A stretch of DNA of 64,000 bases from Macrotis lagotis (GCF_037893015.1 NC_133665.1:99893637-99957636); one strand, 5' to 3'. Shown: positions 1-12,479, numbered from the stretch's first letter. Translations and numbers: made by a program. The notes: generated by a model not told the origin, from the sequence alone.

Positions 1-133
1 TACTCACATGGTTACTCCCATTTCCTGTCTCGAAATTTACCTCCTGCTTGACTTCTGGCTCAATTTCTCTCTTTAAGATGCTATTCAAACTTTTACTAAT
101 TTCCCCAAATACCAGTATTTACTTTATATTTAG

Positions 134-136
<3 letters not shown>

Positions 137-176
<40 letters not shown>
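137..176. repeat. (TG)n microsatellite
   Basis: Twenty uninterrupted TG units. Confidence 0.98.
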
Positions 177-179
<3 letters not shown>

Positions 180-426
180 GACTTATGTATTCATTAATTT
201 TATATTTATATGGTATGTGTTTTCATATTATGTCTCCTTTAGAATGTAAATTCATTTAGCGTAGTTATTGTTTTCTTTGGATTTATATTCAGTATCTGCC
301 ATAGTATCTGTTACATATTAGTAGGTGCTTATTAAATACTTGATTGATTGACTACAAAGTATTTGGTGAATGCTGTCTTTAGTTTTAACCCATTTTTCCA
401 TGTAAGTTTTAAAAAATGCAACAACA

Positions 427-590
427 GGGGCAGCTAGGTGGCTCAGTGAATAGAGCACCAACCCAGGAGTCAGGAGTACCTGAGTTCAAATGTGGCCTCA
501 GACACTTAATAATTACTTAGCTGTGTGACCTTGGGCAAGTCACTTAACTCCATTGCCTTAAGTAAAAAAAATCCAAAAAACAATAATTAA
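427..590 (+). mobile_element. tRNA-derived marsupial SINE (WSINE1/SINE1 type)
   Basis: Starts ggggcagctaggtgg and carries a tRNA-like B box (gagttcaaat), then the 'ctgtgtgaccttgggcaag' block and an A-rich tail. Moderately diverged. Confidence 0.9.
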
Positions 591-1937
591 AAAAGCTTCA
601 ATTAAAAGACTACTGACTTTCTGAGCTGATGAATATATTAGAAGATTGAAAACTTTAATATTCATTAAATGATTCATTGGGCATATTGGAAACCTTCAGG
701 AACTAATCTTTTCTAATAAAGAGCAGAGGTTGGTTTTAATTGGAATAGAGCTTGAAAGGAGTAATTCCAGTTGAAGTTATATAACTTGCTTTTTATGAAA
801 AAATAAAGTTAAAATGTTGGATAACATTTTTACTCTTTTTTAAAAAATGTTGTTTGCTTCAGTTTTGCTCTTACTATATTTGGCATGTATAGGCAGTTTT
901 ATATCACATAAAAGTAAAAGTTCAGAATTGAAATATCAAAACAAAGCATCAGGGGAAGCTATTGTCCTATTTCATCTGGATAAAGTAAACTTAATTTGTA
1001 CATATTTGGTTGTTTTTTTTTTATATTTGGTCAAGGAAAACTTAAGAAAACTAGGAACAATAAGTTTTATACCCTTGGCCTAAATGGAATTTGGAATCCC
1101 CTCAATTAACTAATATCTTCTGACTTGAACTTTTCATTAACATACCTTTGTCCTTCACAAACTATACTATGAAGAGTCCTATTATTCTTTTTCTGTAAGT
1201 AGAATAGGTACCACTCACTTTTAAGAACAATAAATGATTTAATGACATGGAGAGCTATATCTAGGTGAAATTATAGAATGGAAGTGAGTTAACAAAAATA
1301 TTAAAGAGTATAAAGAATATTGACTGCCAGGTACTGATATATTTATATCACTGATTTCTCTCAATATCTCCTCCCCCTTCTATGTAAACTTCTTATAACA
1401 AGATCTAAAGAAGAATCGGGAAAGCTAAAAAATAATAGCCAAATTTGACCTAATTTTGCCATACCTGCCAAAAAGGAGGAGATCTTATCTTTTTAGAACC
1501 AAGCTCTGTGTTTTCAACCATTCATTATGTTCAATTTTGATTTTTCCATTTATATTATGCTTTGGTATAAATCTTCTCATACTTTTCTCATTGTTTATAA
1601 TCATCTTACAGTGCAGTTATAGGTCATTGGTGATTATAAATGTTTTAAATATTTTAGTGTTTCTTCAAACTTTTCTTATTTCATTAATGTCTCTACCAGA
1701 CATGGAATCTCTAGGGAAATATATCTCATGGATATATTATTCTCTTAACATAATTCTAAATTGTTTTCCAGAACAGTTGAACCAGTTGATAACTTCATAA
1801 AAAGTGTATTAATGTGGTCAACTTTCTACAACTTCTCCAGCTTTAAATCCCACTTTTTCATTCCCATTTCCATTTATCCCTGCCATCTAAGTGACTGAGA
1901 GAAAATCTCAGATTTTGATCTGCATTTCTATTAGTTT

Positions 1938-2084
1938 GGGGTTTTTTTGCAAGACAGTGGGGTTAAGTGGCTTGCCCCAGGCCACACAGCTAGGTAATTA
2001 TTAAGTGTCTGAGGTCATATTTGAACTCAGGTACTCCTGATTCCAGGGCCGTAGCTCTACCCACTGTACCACCTAGCCGCCTCC
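1938..2084 (-). mobile_element. SINE (WSINE1 type), antisense
   Basis: Reads as T-tail, 'gcaagacagtggggttaagtg', then 'ccacctagccgcc' at its 5' end. A 14-bp direct repeat, atttctattagttt, flanks it at 1924 and 2085. Confidence 0.9.
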
Positions 2085-2785
2085 ATTTCTATTAGTTTTT
2101 AGAGCAGTAGTTGTATGGTGCGCAAGTCAAATGTAACCATCTATCTGTTTTTGGCTGGTTCACAAACTGAGAAAGATTTTTTACAAGTTTTATTGGAGTC
2201 TCTCATTATCATTTCTTTTTAGAGGATCCAGGACAATTGTTAATCCTGTCTGTTATCATCAGTCCTGCTCTTCAGTTACTGAGTTTCAAAATGAGATTTT
2301 ATAAAACTCAGCAACTCCTCAAATTGTTGATTATTAAGAATCATTTCTAAGGCTGGAAAAATTATTCACTGTGTTGTTTCTCCTTGGATTTCTTATTCAC
2401 TTTTTAGACTGGTAAATTTGGGTCTTCTTGACTTCTGGTGGGGGAGGGGGTTCACCATAGCATGTTGCCTTTCATGGTCCATTCCGTCTAATGGTGTCTG
2501 AAAAAACTGGGTTTTACATAGATATTCGTTAAATATATATGGAAATTCACTTTAGATTCACTTTAGCAGTAAGAGTGGTTACATGGGATAGTTACTATAT
2601 AACCAATTGGTCAATAAGCATTGAGCACCTCCTATATATCAATCACTGTACTAAGCTATGGGGGAAATAAAGAAAGGCAGAAGACAGTATCTGTTCTTAA
2701 GGAGTTCACAGTCTAACTGGGGAGATAATATGCAAAGTTACCTACAGATAAAATATATTAGTCAACAGAGATCTGACACTATTAT

Positions 2786-2960
2786 CTCTCTCTCTCTCTC
2801 TCCTCTCTCTCTTTAGTTTTTTGTTAAGGCAATGGGGTTAAGTGGCTTGCCCAAGGCCACACAGCTAGGTAATTATTAAGTGTCTGAGGCCGGATTTGAA
2901 CTAAGGTACTCCTGACTCCAGGGCAGATGCTCTATCCACTGTGCCACCTAGCCTGCCCCT
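2786..2960 (-). mobile_element. SINE (WSINE1 type), antisense, with TC-rich tail
   Basis: Flanked by near-identical copies of a duplication (tctgacactattat / gatcacacactattat). Its 3' tail has become a (TC)n run at about 2786-2813. It is inserted in antisense L2. Confidence 0.88.
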
Positions 2961-4112
2961 GATCACACACTATTATTAAGGAGACTGGGAAAGGCTTCTT
3001 AGAGGTGAGATTTTAGGTAGGATTATAATGCAGCCAGGAGGTAGAGAATTCCATGCATGGGGGACAGTTAATTAATAAGCCTGAAGGTGGTGGGAGATGA
3101 AGTGTCTTGTTTAAGGAATAGTATATAAGTGTTACTGGGGTATTAGGTATAAGAAGACTGTGTGTGTGTGTCTGTGTATGTATACTTGTGACAGGCAGGC
3201 TACTGTAAAAGCCCAGATGAGAGCCTGAACAAAGGTGTTGGCAATTAAGAGGCAGACATACACAGAAGCTGCTAAAATTGATAAACTTTTGTAACAGATT
3301 GGATATGGAAGGGAACCTTCAGTAGTAATAGGAAAGTTTGGAGGAGGAGAGGGTTTGGGCTAGAGATAACATTTTAGATGTGTTGAATTAAAGATACCTG
3401 TAGGTCATTGTAGTTCAGTATATCCAATAGTCAATTAGAGGTGGGAGATTGGAAGTCAGCAGAGCCATTGGGGCTAGATTGGTAAATTTGAGAATCATCA
3501 GTTTAGAAATGATAATTGAATCCATGGGAACTAATGAGACCTTCAAGTGAAATAGTATAGAGGGAGATGAGAAGAGGACCTTGGGGGGATACCAAAGGTT
3601 AGTGGGTCTGACCTGGCCATGCTGTGCTGAGGATTCCTTTATTGCTAATGACAATTCATAAAGATAGGCCAAAGATAAAAACAAAAAACCTCTTCCCTCA
3701 AAGAGCTTGAAGGCTACTGGGAGAGATAATATACAGATTTGTAAGCAAACACAAAATAAATTTGTAAAAACTAATAGGGGAGGAGAGCAATGAAGGTGAA
3801 GGCATTACCAACTGACTAGAACTTGGAAAGGACTTAGAGAACAATGTTTGAGTTGATTTTTTTGAGTTTTTGAGTTGAAGGTAATGAGGAAAAAGATCTC
3901 AGGTGGGAGGAACAGTAAAAAGGCCTGTTTGACCAGATGTGTATATGAAAGAAAATATTGTGTCTAAGATGGTAAAAGTAAGTTGCTGTGAAGTTGGGAG
4001 GGGTTTTAAGTGTGCTCAATAGAGGAGTTGATTGTCCCTAGAGGTATTAAAGCCTTTGTAATTTGACTAGTGAGTTTATGTTCAGACTTTTGCTTTAAGA
4101 AAAATCACTTTA

Positions 4113-4275
4113 GGGGCGGCTAGGTGGCTTAGTGGATAAAGCACTGCCTTGCAATCAGGAGTACCTGGGTTCAAATCCGGTCTCAGACACTTAATAATTA
4201 CCTAGCTGTGTGGCCTTGGGCAAGCCACTTAACCCCATTTGCCTTAACAAAATAAAAAACCCTAAAAAAAAAAAA
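4113..4275 (+). mobile_element. SINE (WSINE1 type)
   Basis: Near-consensus copy beginning ggggcggctaggtgg. The duplication aaaatcactttag flanks it at about 4100 and 4278. It lies inside antisense L2. Confidence 0.93.
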
Positions 4276-4329
4276 GAAAAATCACTTTAGTAGTTGTGAG
4301 GAGGATAGATTGAAGAGAGGGAAGGAAAT

Positions 4330-4490
4330 GAGCAGTTATTAAGCACCTACTCTGTACTAGGCACTATGCTAAGTACTTTATAAATATTATTTCATAACAA
4401 CCCTGTGATTTGAGTGCTGTTTTCAACCCCATTTTACAGTTGAGGAAACTCAGACCGCAGAGGTTAAGAGACTCATCCAGAATCATTTAT
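4330..4490 (-). mobile_element. MIR SINE, antisense
   Basis: Reads 'ttattaagcacctactctgt', then 'ccattttacagttgaggaaa', then a 'gaggttaagagactcatcc' segment. This is the order of a reversed MIR. Confidence 0.8.
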
Positions 4491-5203
4491 TTTCAGATCT
4501 TTTGGACTCCAGACCTAGTTCTCTGTTCACTGAACCTAATTTTCAGAGACTTGAGGCAGGGATACCAGTTAAGAAGTTTTTGCAGTAATATGTACTCTGA
4601 AATTTCTACACATTCTATTAAAAATTTAATTGTTCTATACTGAAACCATACTTATTTTCTAGACAAAATTGAAGCAGTGAGTGTAGGGAAAAGGGAAAGG
4701 AAAATGTACTGCCAGTGTTCAACTAGAAAGCAAGCTTACACATTTGTTATTATGGGAGGAACTGTCTCTTCTCACCTTTTGAATGTCAATAAAAGAAGAA
4801 TCATGTTACAATTTGATGATAAACATTTAGACCTGTGATACACCCCCACACACACAGACACATTTTTTTTTAATTGAGTTATTTTTAGTTGAGAACTTTT
4901 TAACATCACCTACATTTCTCATTGGATTCCTCTCCATCTCTTCCAGATTGTCATACTTGTAATTAAGAATGAAAAAAGAAGAAAGAAAATAAAGTTCTAT
5001 AAAATCAACCAACATATTTTAAAAGTCTGATGTTATATGACACACTACTCATGCTATCTCACATCTGGCCAAGCTTGGTCATTATTATTTTTCAACATTT
5101 AGTTTTGATTATTTTTATTTCCATTTTACATTATGTATTACTTTCCTGGTTCTATGTAATCCCTATTTCATCATAGTAATGTTGTTCTTTTTATGATTGT
5201 CAT

Positions 5204-5346
5204 TTTTTTTTTTTTAGGTTTTTGCAAGGCATTGGTTAAGTGGCCACACAGCTAGGTAATTATTAAATATCTTAGGTCAGATTTGAAATTAGGTACTCCT
5301 GACTCCAGGGCTGTTGTTCTATCCACTGCATCACCTAGCTGCCCCT
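5204..5346 (-). mobile_element. SINE (WSINE1 type), antisense
   Basis: T-tail then 'ccacacagctaggtaattat' and a 5' end at gctgcccct. Flanked by gattgtcattttt / gattgttaattttt. A small internal deletion removes part of the 'cttgcccaagg' block. Confidence 0.9.
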
Positions 5347-6094
5347 GATTGTTAATTTTTAAGGTCAGAGATGACATCAGTCTTTTGTGCTATCAAATGC
5401 AAGTAAAAAATGTGACATAAGTTCTTTCAATGTAGTCTGATTTTTTTTTTGATTCATTACAGTAGTGATTTTTAGCATTGTCAATGCGCACCAACTTCCC
5501 TTTTTTGTTGTGCCTTTGTATATAGTAATTCTCTTTGCCTTCTCATGAAGCAGTAGATTTAAAACCTATCAAATCAAGCCACTTGTCTGTGCCCATTCAC
5601 CTAAATGACTCGCTACCAAATTTCACTTTGGAATGACTATGTGAGGCCCTTTGTCATTCTTTGGTTAATCAAAGATAATAGAGTTGGCATGCTAGACTCT
5701 AAAGACATGGAGGTATTGGATCAGTTACATATACTCAGTAACATTGGTATTATATAATGGTGAAAGTTGTTCAGGAATTGAATAAAATTCATGCAACAAA
5801 TATTTACTAAGTGTTTACCATTGGAGAACATTGTGCTGTGACCCCAGAGTAGAGCAGTAACACCAAATTTCAGCAATAGTTTAGGTAAAGTTCAAAGTCT
5901 TTTGTTGGTCCTGTTTGGAAATCCTGGCTTCTAGACTGCCAAGTGATAGTTTTTTTTTTTAATATTCCTTTTGGACCTACCTTGCTTAAAAAAAATCGGT
6001 ATATGAAAAAATAGCATTATGCTGTTGTTTACTTAAAACTGGCAAAAGGGAAAGTTGTAAAATTTATTTACACCTTCAGAGTTGTAATATCCAG

Positions 6095-6265
6095 GAGAGG
6101 CAGCCAAGTGCAATAGAAAAAGTGCTGGATTTGAAGTTGGATGATCTGGGCTCCAATCTCTGCTCTGCTACTTACCTGTGTGTCTGGAGTGAGTCACTTC
6201 TCTTTGGGCCCTCATTTGACCAGATAGTAAAACCTAGGGGCTTGTTAGGTCCTTTCTGAGCCACT
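6095..6265 (+). mobile_element. MIR-type SINE
   Basis: Has 'gtgctggatttgaagttgga', then 'ctgctctgctacttacctgt' and a pyrimidine-rich stretch, in the order of a diverged sense MIR. Confidence 0.7.
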
Positions 6266-6535
6266 TCTGTCTCATTGATCATAAATTAGAAGAGGTGGGT
6301 GGGGGCTCTTAAATTTGCCTTGTTGCTGGAATTCTGACATCCTTCCCCTTAAAACTACCATTTCCAAGAAAAAAAAAATTTGTTTTTTAAAAACTATGAA
6401 CTTGACAGCCACCCAGAATGAATTTTCCTATTTTCAAAAAAGGATAGAAAAAGGAGATGCTGGAGGTGGAGAGGTAGTAGCTAAGCTGCAGAATGCAGAA
6501 GTGGAATCGAGAGTGCCTGTAGAAGTTTGACCTTA

Positions 6536-6690
6536 GGGCAGCTAGGTGGCGTAGTGGATAAAGCACCGGCCTTGGAGTCAGGAGTACCTGAGTTCAAATC
6601 CGGTCTCAGACACTTAATAATTACCTAACTGTGTGGCCTTGGGCAAGCCACTTAACCCCATTTGCCTTGCAAAAAAAAAATCTAAAAAAA
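6536..6690 (+). mobile_element. SINE (WSINE1 type), young-looking
   Basis: Near-consensus body with an intact B box (gttcaaatccgg). A 13-bp duplication, aagtttgacctta, flanks it at 6523 and 6691. Confidence 0.94.
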
Positions 6691-7555
6691 AAGTTTGACC
6701 TTAGCAAGGACCTCTTTATATGAATTAAAGAAGTGGAGGAAATATTAAGGGAAAAGAAGGGAATAGGAGAGTAAGATACTTTTGCACTTAGGCAGCCTGG
6801 CTTCTCTCTTTCTGGTTCTTGTCACTAGTTTTGTTCCTCAATACTTTATCTTACTAGAACTTTATGGATGTCTCCAAAGAAATGAACTTCCATCCAGTCT
6901 CAGAAATTATGCCTCTGTGGGAAGTACTCTATCTTTTCTAAGAATACCTTAATACAGTATTCTAGATTAGAATATTTCACTATGGTTGAATATTTGTGAA
7001 GGAAATTTTATTTTTGTTGGGCAAGAATTTGAAAACTTTTTGAGGACCAAGGTTATTTTCAGCAGTAATTATCTAATAGTAAGAATGTGTTCCAGGGAGA
7101 ATACATACAGACCTAATCTCTTAGGTTGTTTTACATAGAAACACTGTAACCACAGAAAACTTTCACTTTTCTGTTGTTTCCCTTTTTTTGTCAGCAAGTT
7201 GTGTGTATGTTTAGAAGCATTTAACTATAACATTGTGACAATAACTCACCCCATTCATCCATCTATGTTAGGGTAAGTCCACAGGCAATTACTATGATTA
7301 AATAAAGGTGGATCAAAAAAATTGGCCAATTAGCACAATAGGTGTCTGATTGGGAAGGTCAGCTTCAAAGGAAAAGATCATAGCGTCAGATTTAGAGATT
7401 GAATTTTCACTGTTTTAAGCACCTGTTGTATTTCAGGCACCTTTAAGTGCAAGGAATACAAAGACAAAAAATGTCACCAGTCCTTACTCTTAGCATGCTT
7501 GTAGTAAATCAAGTGAGACAACTTATTTATATTTTTATACTTAAAGAAATACAAA

Positions 7556-7747
7556 GGGGGAAGCTAGGTGGTGCAGTGGATAGAGCACTGGCCCTAGAGT
7601 TGGGAGGAGCTGAGTTTGAGTGGGGAGGAGCTGAGTTCATATGAGGCCTTGGCACTTAAGAATTATCTAGCTGTGTAACTTTGGGCATGTTATTTAATAC
7701 CATTGCCTTGTAAGATCCAAAAAAGAAAAAAAAGAAAGAAAGAAAAA
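7556..7747 (+). mobile_element. SINE (WSINE1 type) with internal duplication
   Basis: Typical head and tail. The middle repeats the unit 'gaggagctgagtt' twice (about 7605-7640), lengthening the copy by about 22 bp. Confidence 0.85.
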
Positions 7748-7889
7748 GTAATTGCATTTGGGAAGATGGCTACCAGCTAGGAGCAATTGGGAGAGACCAG
7801 GGCTTGGAATAGGTATGACCATTCCCCTTCCCCTCATCCTATTTAAACTGCAGTGGTTCTGGCTACCACTAGGATTAAAAAAACAAAAA

Positions 7890-8128
7890 CCTCTTGATTT
7901 TAAAGTTCTTTATAACTCCTTCCCTTTCTAATTTTTTAGACTTCTTATACTTCACTCTCTCCATATACACTGTGAACCAGGCACATCCATGTCTTACGTC
8001 TGGGAAATCTTCATTAGTTGTCCCTCATACTTGAAATACCTTCTCTCTTAATCTCTTCTTTTTGTTCTTTCTGCCATGCTTCAAGTTCCAGCTAAAATCC
8101 TGACTTCTGCAGGAATCCTTTTCTAATC
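7890..8128 (+). mobile_element. L2 LINE 3' region, left half
   Basis: Sense L2 phrases such as 'ttccagctaaaatcctgact' are cut at 8128 inside 'cttttctaatcct'. The sequence resumes at about 10906 with 'gactctaatcct'. Confidence 0.7.
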
Positions 8129-8394
8129 CTTTTTTTTTTACTTGGTCTTTTATTTTTTCAGTTACTTGCAAAGATTTGTTTTTAACATTCTTCCATTTAT
8201 GAGATGTATATTTTTCTACCACTCCCTTCTCCCCCCCCCCCATGGTAGCAAACAATCTGGCATAAATTATACATGTACAGAAATGTTTAACATTTCCACA
8301 TTAGTCATGTTGTGAAAGAGGAATTAGAACTAAGGGGGGAAACCATGAAAAAGAAAGGGAAAAAAATAAGATAATTTTAAAAAGTGAATTTGAG
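8128..8394 (-). mobile_element. Old L1 3' end, antisense (left part)
   Basis: Reversed L1 3' UTR, with 'aattatacatgtacagaaat' and 'acattagtcatgttgtg'. A younger sense L1 splits it. It continues at 10137. Confidence 0.75.
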
Positions 8395-10133
8395 AGAAAT
8401 AAAAAGCCAAGAATTTCCACAGATTTAATGGGGAAAAAAATACAAAAGAAGGTGGCTTAGCCCTCCCAGATCTAAAATTATATTATAAAGCATCAGTCAT
8501 CAAAATTGTCTGGTATTGCCTAAGAAATAGAGTGGTAGATCAATGGAATAGACTAGGTGCAATAGCAGGAAATGATTACAGTAATCAGCTATTTGGAATA
8601 AAAACTCTCTCTTTGATAAAAACTGGGGAAAATTGGAAGTTAGTATGGAAGAAACTTAGATTAGACCAACACCTCACACCAAGATAGGATCAAAATGAAT
8701 ACAGGACCTAGACATAAGAAACAATATCATAAGCAAACTAGAAGATCAAGGAGTAGTTTATGACCAAGGAAGAGATGGAGAACATCATTAAAAACAAACT
8801 AGATAATTTTGCTTATATTAAATTAAAAAGCTTTTGCACAGACAAAACCACTGTAACCAAGATCAAAAGAAGTAATAAATTGGAAAACAATTTTTACAAC
8901 TAGTATTTCTGACAAAGGACTCATTTCTAAAATATACAGAGAACTGAGTCAAATTAAAAAAAAAAGCCATTCCTGAATTGACAAATGATCAAAGGATATG
9001 CAAAGGCAATTTACAGCTGAAGAAATCAAAGCGATCCATAGTCATATTGCTCTAAATCACTACTTATTAGAGAAATGCAAACTAAAGCATCTCTGAGATA
9101 TACCACCTCACACCTCTCAGACTGGCCAGTATGACTAGAAAGGACAGTGAGCAATGTTGGAAGCGATGTGGGAAATCTGGGACACTAATACATTGTTGGT
9201 GGAGCTGTGAACTCATCCAACTTTTTTAGAGAGCAATGTGGAACTATGCCCAAAGGGCAACAAAAATGTGCATACCCTTTGATCCAGCAATACCATTACT
9301 GGGTCTATACCCTGAAGAGATTATGAAAAAGGGTAAAACATCACTTTATTTTTATTCATAGCAGCCCTGTTTGTGGTGGCAAAGAATTGGAAGTTAAGAA
9401 AATGTCCTTCAGGGGCGGCTAGGTGGCGTAATGGATAAAGCACCGGCCTTGGAGTCAGGAGTACCTGGGTTCAAATCCGGTCTCAGACACTTAATAATTA
9501 CCTAGCTGTGTGGCCTTGGGCAAGCCACTTAACCCCATTTGCCTTGCAAAAACCTGAAAAAAAAGAGGGAAAAAAAAGAATATGTCCTTCAGTTGGGGAA
9601 TGGTTTAACAACAAACTGGTATGTGTATGTCATGGGATGCTATTGTTCTATTAGAAACCAGATGGATGAGAATTCAGGGAAGCCTGGAAGGATTTGCATG
9701 AACTGATGCTGAGTGAGATGAGCAGAACCAGAAGAACATTGTACACCCTAACAGCAACATGGGGGTGATGATCGACCTTAATGGACTTGCTCATTCCATC
9801 AGTACTACAGTCAGACACAATTTTGGGATATCTGCCATGGAGAATACCATCTGTATCCTGAGAAAAAATTGTGGAGTTTGAACAAAGACCATAAACTATT
9901 ACCTTTAATTAAAAAAAAATACTATCTTATGATGTAATTTTGCTATCTCTTATACTTTATTTTTCTTAAGGCTATGATTTCTCTCTCATTACATTCAACT
10001 GAGATCAATGTATACCATAGAAACAATGTAAAGACTAACAGACTGCCTTCTGTTAGGGATTGGGGTGGGGAGTGAGAAGTGAGATTGGGGGGGAATTGTA
10101 AAATTCAAAATAAATTTAATTTTAAAAAAAAAG
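8395..10133 (+). mobile_element. L1 LINE, 5'-truncated, ORF2 end plus 3' UTR
   Basis: Codes in broken frames for the C-terminal part of L1 ORF2 (for example 'agcttttgcacagacaaaac', and the 'tactgggtctataccctgaa' region). It ends with the marsupial L1 3' UTR (near 10000-10110) and a poly-A tail. The repeat gaatttg flanks it at about 8386 and 10135. A SINE at 9412-9576 interrupts it. No intact ORF. Confidence 0.88.
9412..9576 (+). mobile_element. SINE (WSINE1 type) inside L1
   Basis: Near-consensus copy. Flanked by agaaaatgtccttca (9397) and agaatatgtccttca (9577), which is L1 sequence duplicated on insertion. Confidence 0.94.
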
Positions 10134-10136
10134 GGA

Positions 10137-10790
10137 ATTTGGTATGTTTTGCTCTGCATTCAGACTCTGAAAATTTTTTCTCTGGATGTGGGTGTTATTT
10201 TCCAATAACAGGTCTCAGGATTGGCCTTGATCACTGAATTACAGTTAATGTGTACAATGTTCTCTTGGTTCTACTCACTTCTCTCAGCTTCAGTTCAGGC
10301 AAGTCTTCCCAGGCTTTTCTAAAGTCTGGCTGCTCATGGTTTCTGACAGAACAATAGTACTCCATCACACTAATATATCACAGTTGTTCAACTATTTCCC
10401 AGTTGATGGGTATCCCTCATTTTTCATTTCTTTGCAACCACAAAAAAAGCTGCATGTCTCTTCCCCTTTTTTTAAAGTTCTCTGGTATACAGATCTTGTA
10501 ATGATTTTGTGGAATAAAAGGGTATGCATAGTTTTATAGTCCTTTAGGCATAGTTGCAAATTCTACAGAAAGGTTAGATCATTCACAAGTCCATCCACAG
10601 AGCATTAATGCCCCAGTTTTCCCACATTCTCTTCAATAAGCATTTTCATTTTTTTGTCATCTTAACCAATATGATAGATATGAGGTGGTCTCTCAGAGTT
10701 GATTTAATTCACATTTCTCTAAATCAATAATGATTTGGAGCTGTTTTCATTTGACTAGATAGCTTTACTTTCTTCAACTGAAAACTTCCT
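10137..10790 (-). mobile_element. Old L1 3' end, antisense (right part)
   Basis: Reverse of an L1 ORF2 end, with 'cagttgatgggtatccctca' and 'atatgaggtggtctctcaga'. It continues the L1 piece at 8128-8394 after the younger L1 insertion. Confidence 0.8.
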
Positions 10791-10804
10791 GCTCAAATCA
10801 ACAT

Positions 10805-10905
10805 TTCTACATATGATCAATTAAACCTAACAGGAAGAGATAGAGAAATTTCTTTTAAAATAACTGTAGACAACATAAAATACATAAAAACTATCAAGGC
10901 AAATT
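10805..10905 (+). mobile_element. L1 ORF2 fragment, inverted 5' piece
   Basis: The sense strand encodes REISFKITVDNIKY, alignable to the L1 ORF2 segment before the C-terminal domain. Its orientation is opposite to the neighbouring antisense L1, so it is probably a twin-priming inversion of the same insertion. Confidence 0.55.
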
Positions 10906-11185
10906 TAGACTCTAATCCTCTTTTATTTTATTATTATTTAATCCTATTTTATTTATATATGCCCTCCACAATTATCTCCAGTTGTGTGAATGTATGTAGT
11001 TGTTTATACATTGTCCTCACTGTTAGCTATAAGTTCCTTGAAGGCAGGATCTACGTTTCACCTTTCTTTATAATCCCCAGCATTTGGTACAGTTCCTAGC
11101 ACATAATACTGTCTCTGTAAATGCCCTTTAACTTGTTCTATTTTTGGCAGAGAATTCCAACAAATGTTTGAATAAATGAAGTCCC
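10906..11185 (+). mobile_element. L2 LINE 3' end, right half
   Basis: Contains 'ataagttccttgaaggcagg' and 'cagttcctagcacataatac', the classic L2 3' end. It completes the L2 interrupted at 8128. Confidence 0.8.
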
Positions 11186-12121
11186 TATCTTTGCTTTATT
11201 GTCTCTCTACTGAGGCTATGATCTCTTTTCCAACACTTTTCATCTATTTGTTATTTCTTCCAGGTGGTTTGTAGTATAATATAATGATAAAGAAGAATTG
11301 TTTCCTTTCTCCATTATATTTCCCTGGTCTGGTTACTTTACTCTATATATAAGACTGACTCTACTGTTGTAACCCACATTGCTACTTTACCTGCCTTCCC
11401 TACACTGATTGTGTTTCTTTTTTTATAAAGTATATTTATTATACTTATTCAGAGTCATGGTATACCTACCCAGAGTTACAGATTTTTTCCTAACATGTTT
11501 CAGTATACACAGTGAGGTAAAATTTGTCTTCTTGTTAGAATCTCTACTTCCTCTTATTACCAGAATTTTGAAACTGGGTTTTACTGACTTCTATAATTTA
11601 ATTTATTTAACTTTAAGAAATTGTTTTAAAACTTGGTTTACTTGATAAAGATAAGCAGCTACACATAAAATGATAAATGTACAGCAAGAGTGTTTTTTCC
11701 CTTCTCCCTCCAAAGTTTGTACTGCTTATTTCACTTCAAACTTTTTCATTGTATTAGATTTAGTTTTACATTTATTAGACTTAAAATCTCTGCAATGGTA
11801 GCATATATTTCATTCTTTGTATTTTTCTTACATTAGGTCTTCAATTTGATCAATGTTCAGTAAATATTGAAGGAGTTAAGTGCCAAAGTAGTCATGCAAT
11901 AAATTTCAAAGACCTTCAGATGTGGGGGGGGGGGCTTATGAAAAGATTAATCCAGTTAACTAGCATTTATTAAGTTCCTAGTATGCTGGTGATAGAGATA
12001 CAAAGATAGACAAAAAGTCCATTCTTTGTCTCAAATACCTTACAGTTGAATGAAGGAGACAATATGCAAACAACAGTGTACACAGGATCAATTGGAAATA
12101 ATTTCAGAAGATAACTAACAT

Positions 12122-12263
12122 TTTTTTTTGCAAGGCAATGGGGTTAAGTGATGTGCCCAAGATCACACAGCTAAGTAATTATTAAATATTTGAACATAGA
12201 TTTGAACTCAGGTCCTCCTGACTCCTGGCTGGTGCTCTATCCACTTCGCCACCTAGCTGTCCC
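12122..12263 (-). mobile_element. SINE (WSINE1 type), antisense
   Basis: Flanked by agataactaacatt and agatactaacatt. It ends with 'ccacctagctgtccc'. Confidence 0.9.
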
Positions 12264-12479
12264 AAAAGATACTAACATTAAGAAGGACCCTGGGAAATGC
12301 ACAAAATGGTTAAGAACTCCTGAATTAGATATCTGAAGTAGATGAATAATTAGAAATTCTTGCACTTTGGACAATTTCAGTTGATGGACAGAACAATAAA
12401 TTATTTCAACCCACAGTATATTAACCAAAGACTGGATTGACCCATTCACAAGAGAATTGATCCCTTATCTCTGCAAGTA

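Larger units (their letters stand above)
2605..4330 (-). mobile_element. L2 LINE and linked 3' repeat, antisense, fragmented
   Basis: Recognisable antisense L2 phrases include the reverse of 'cccatgcctggaat' near 3047-3065, the 'gaatcatcagtttagaaatgataattg' region near 3490-3520, and 'atcactttagtagttgtgag' after the SINE at 4280. Two young SINEs interrupt it. Long open frames on the minus strand here (3415-3684, 3834-4019) are not intact proteins. Confidence 0.65.

Noticed and set aside
427-590. tRNA-like A and B boxes in this and the other SINE copies
   Set aside because: They belong to SINEs with A-rich tails and no cloverleaf; not tRNA genes.
1456-1800. 114-codon open frame in intron 1
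   Set aside because: AT-rich intronic sequence without homology; chance open frame.
8025-8255. Lysine-rich open frame on the minus strand
   Set aside because: Comes from an L2 piece joined to an old L1 3' UTR; not a gene.
11923-11936. G runs here and at 34540 and 56939 as quadruplex candidates
   Set aside because: They are single homopolymer runs, not four spaced G tracts; the last lies in a SINE tail.
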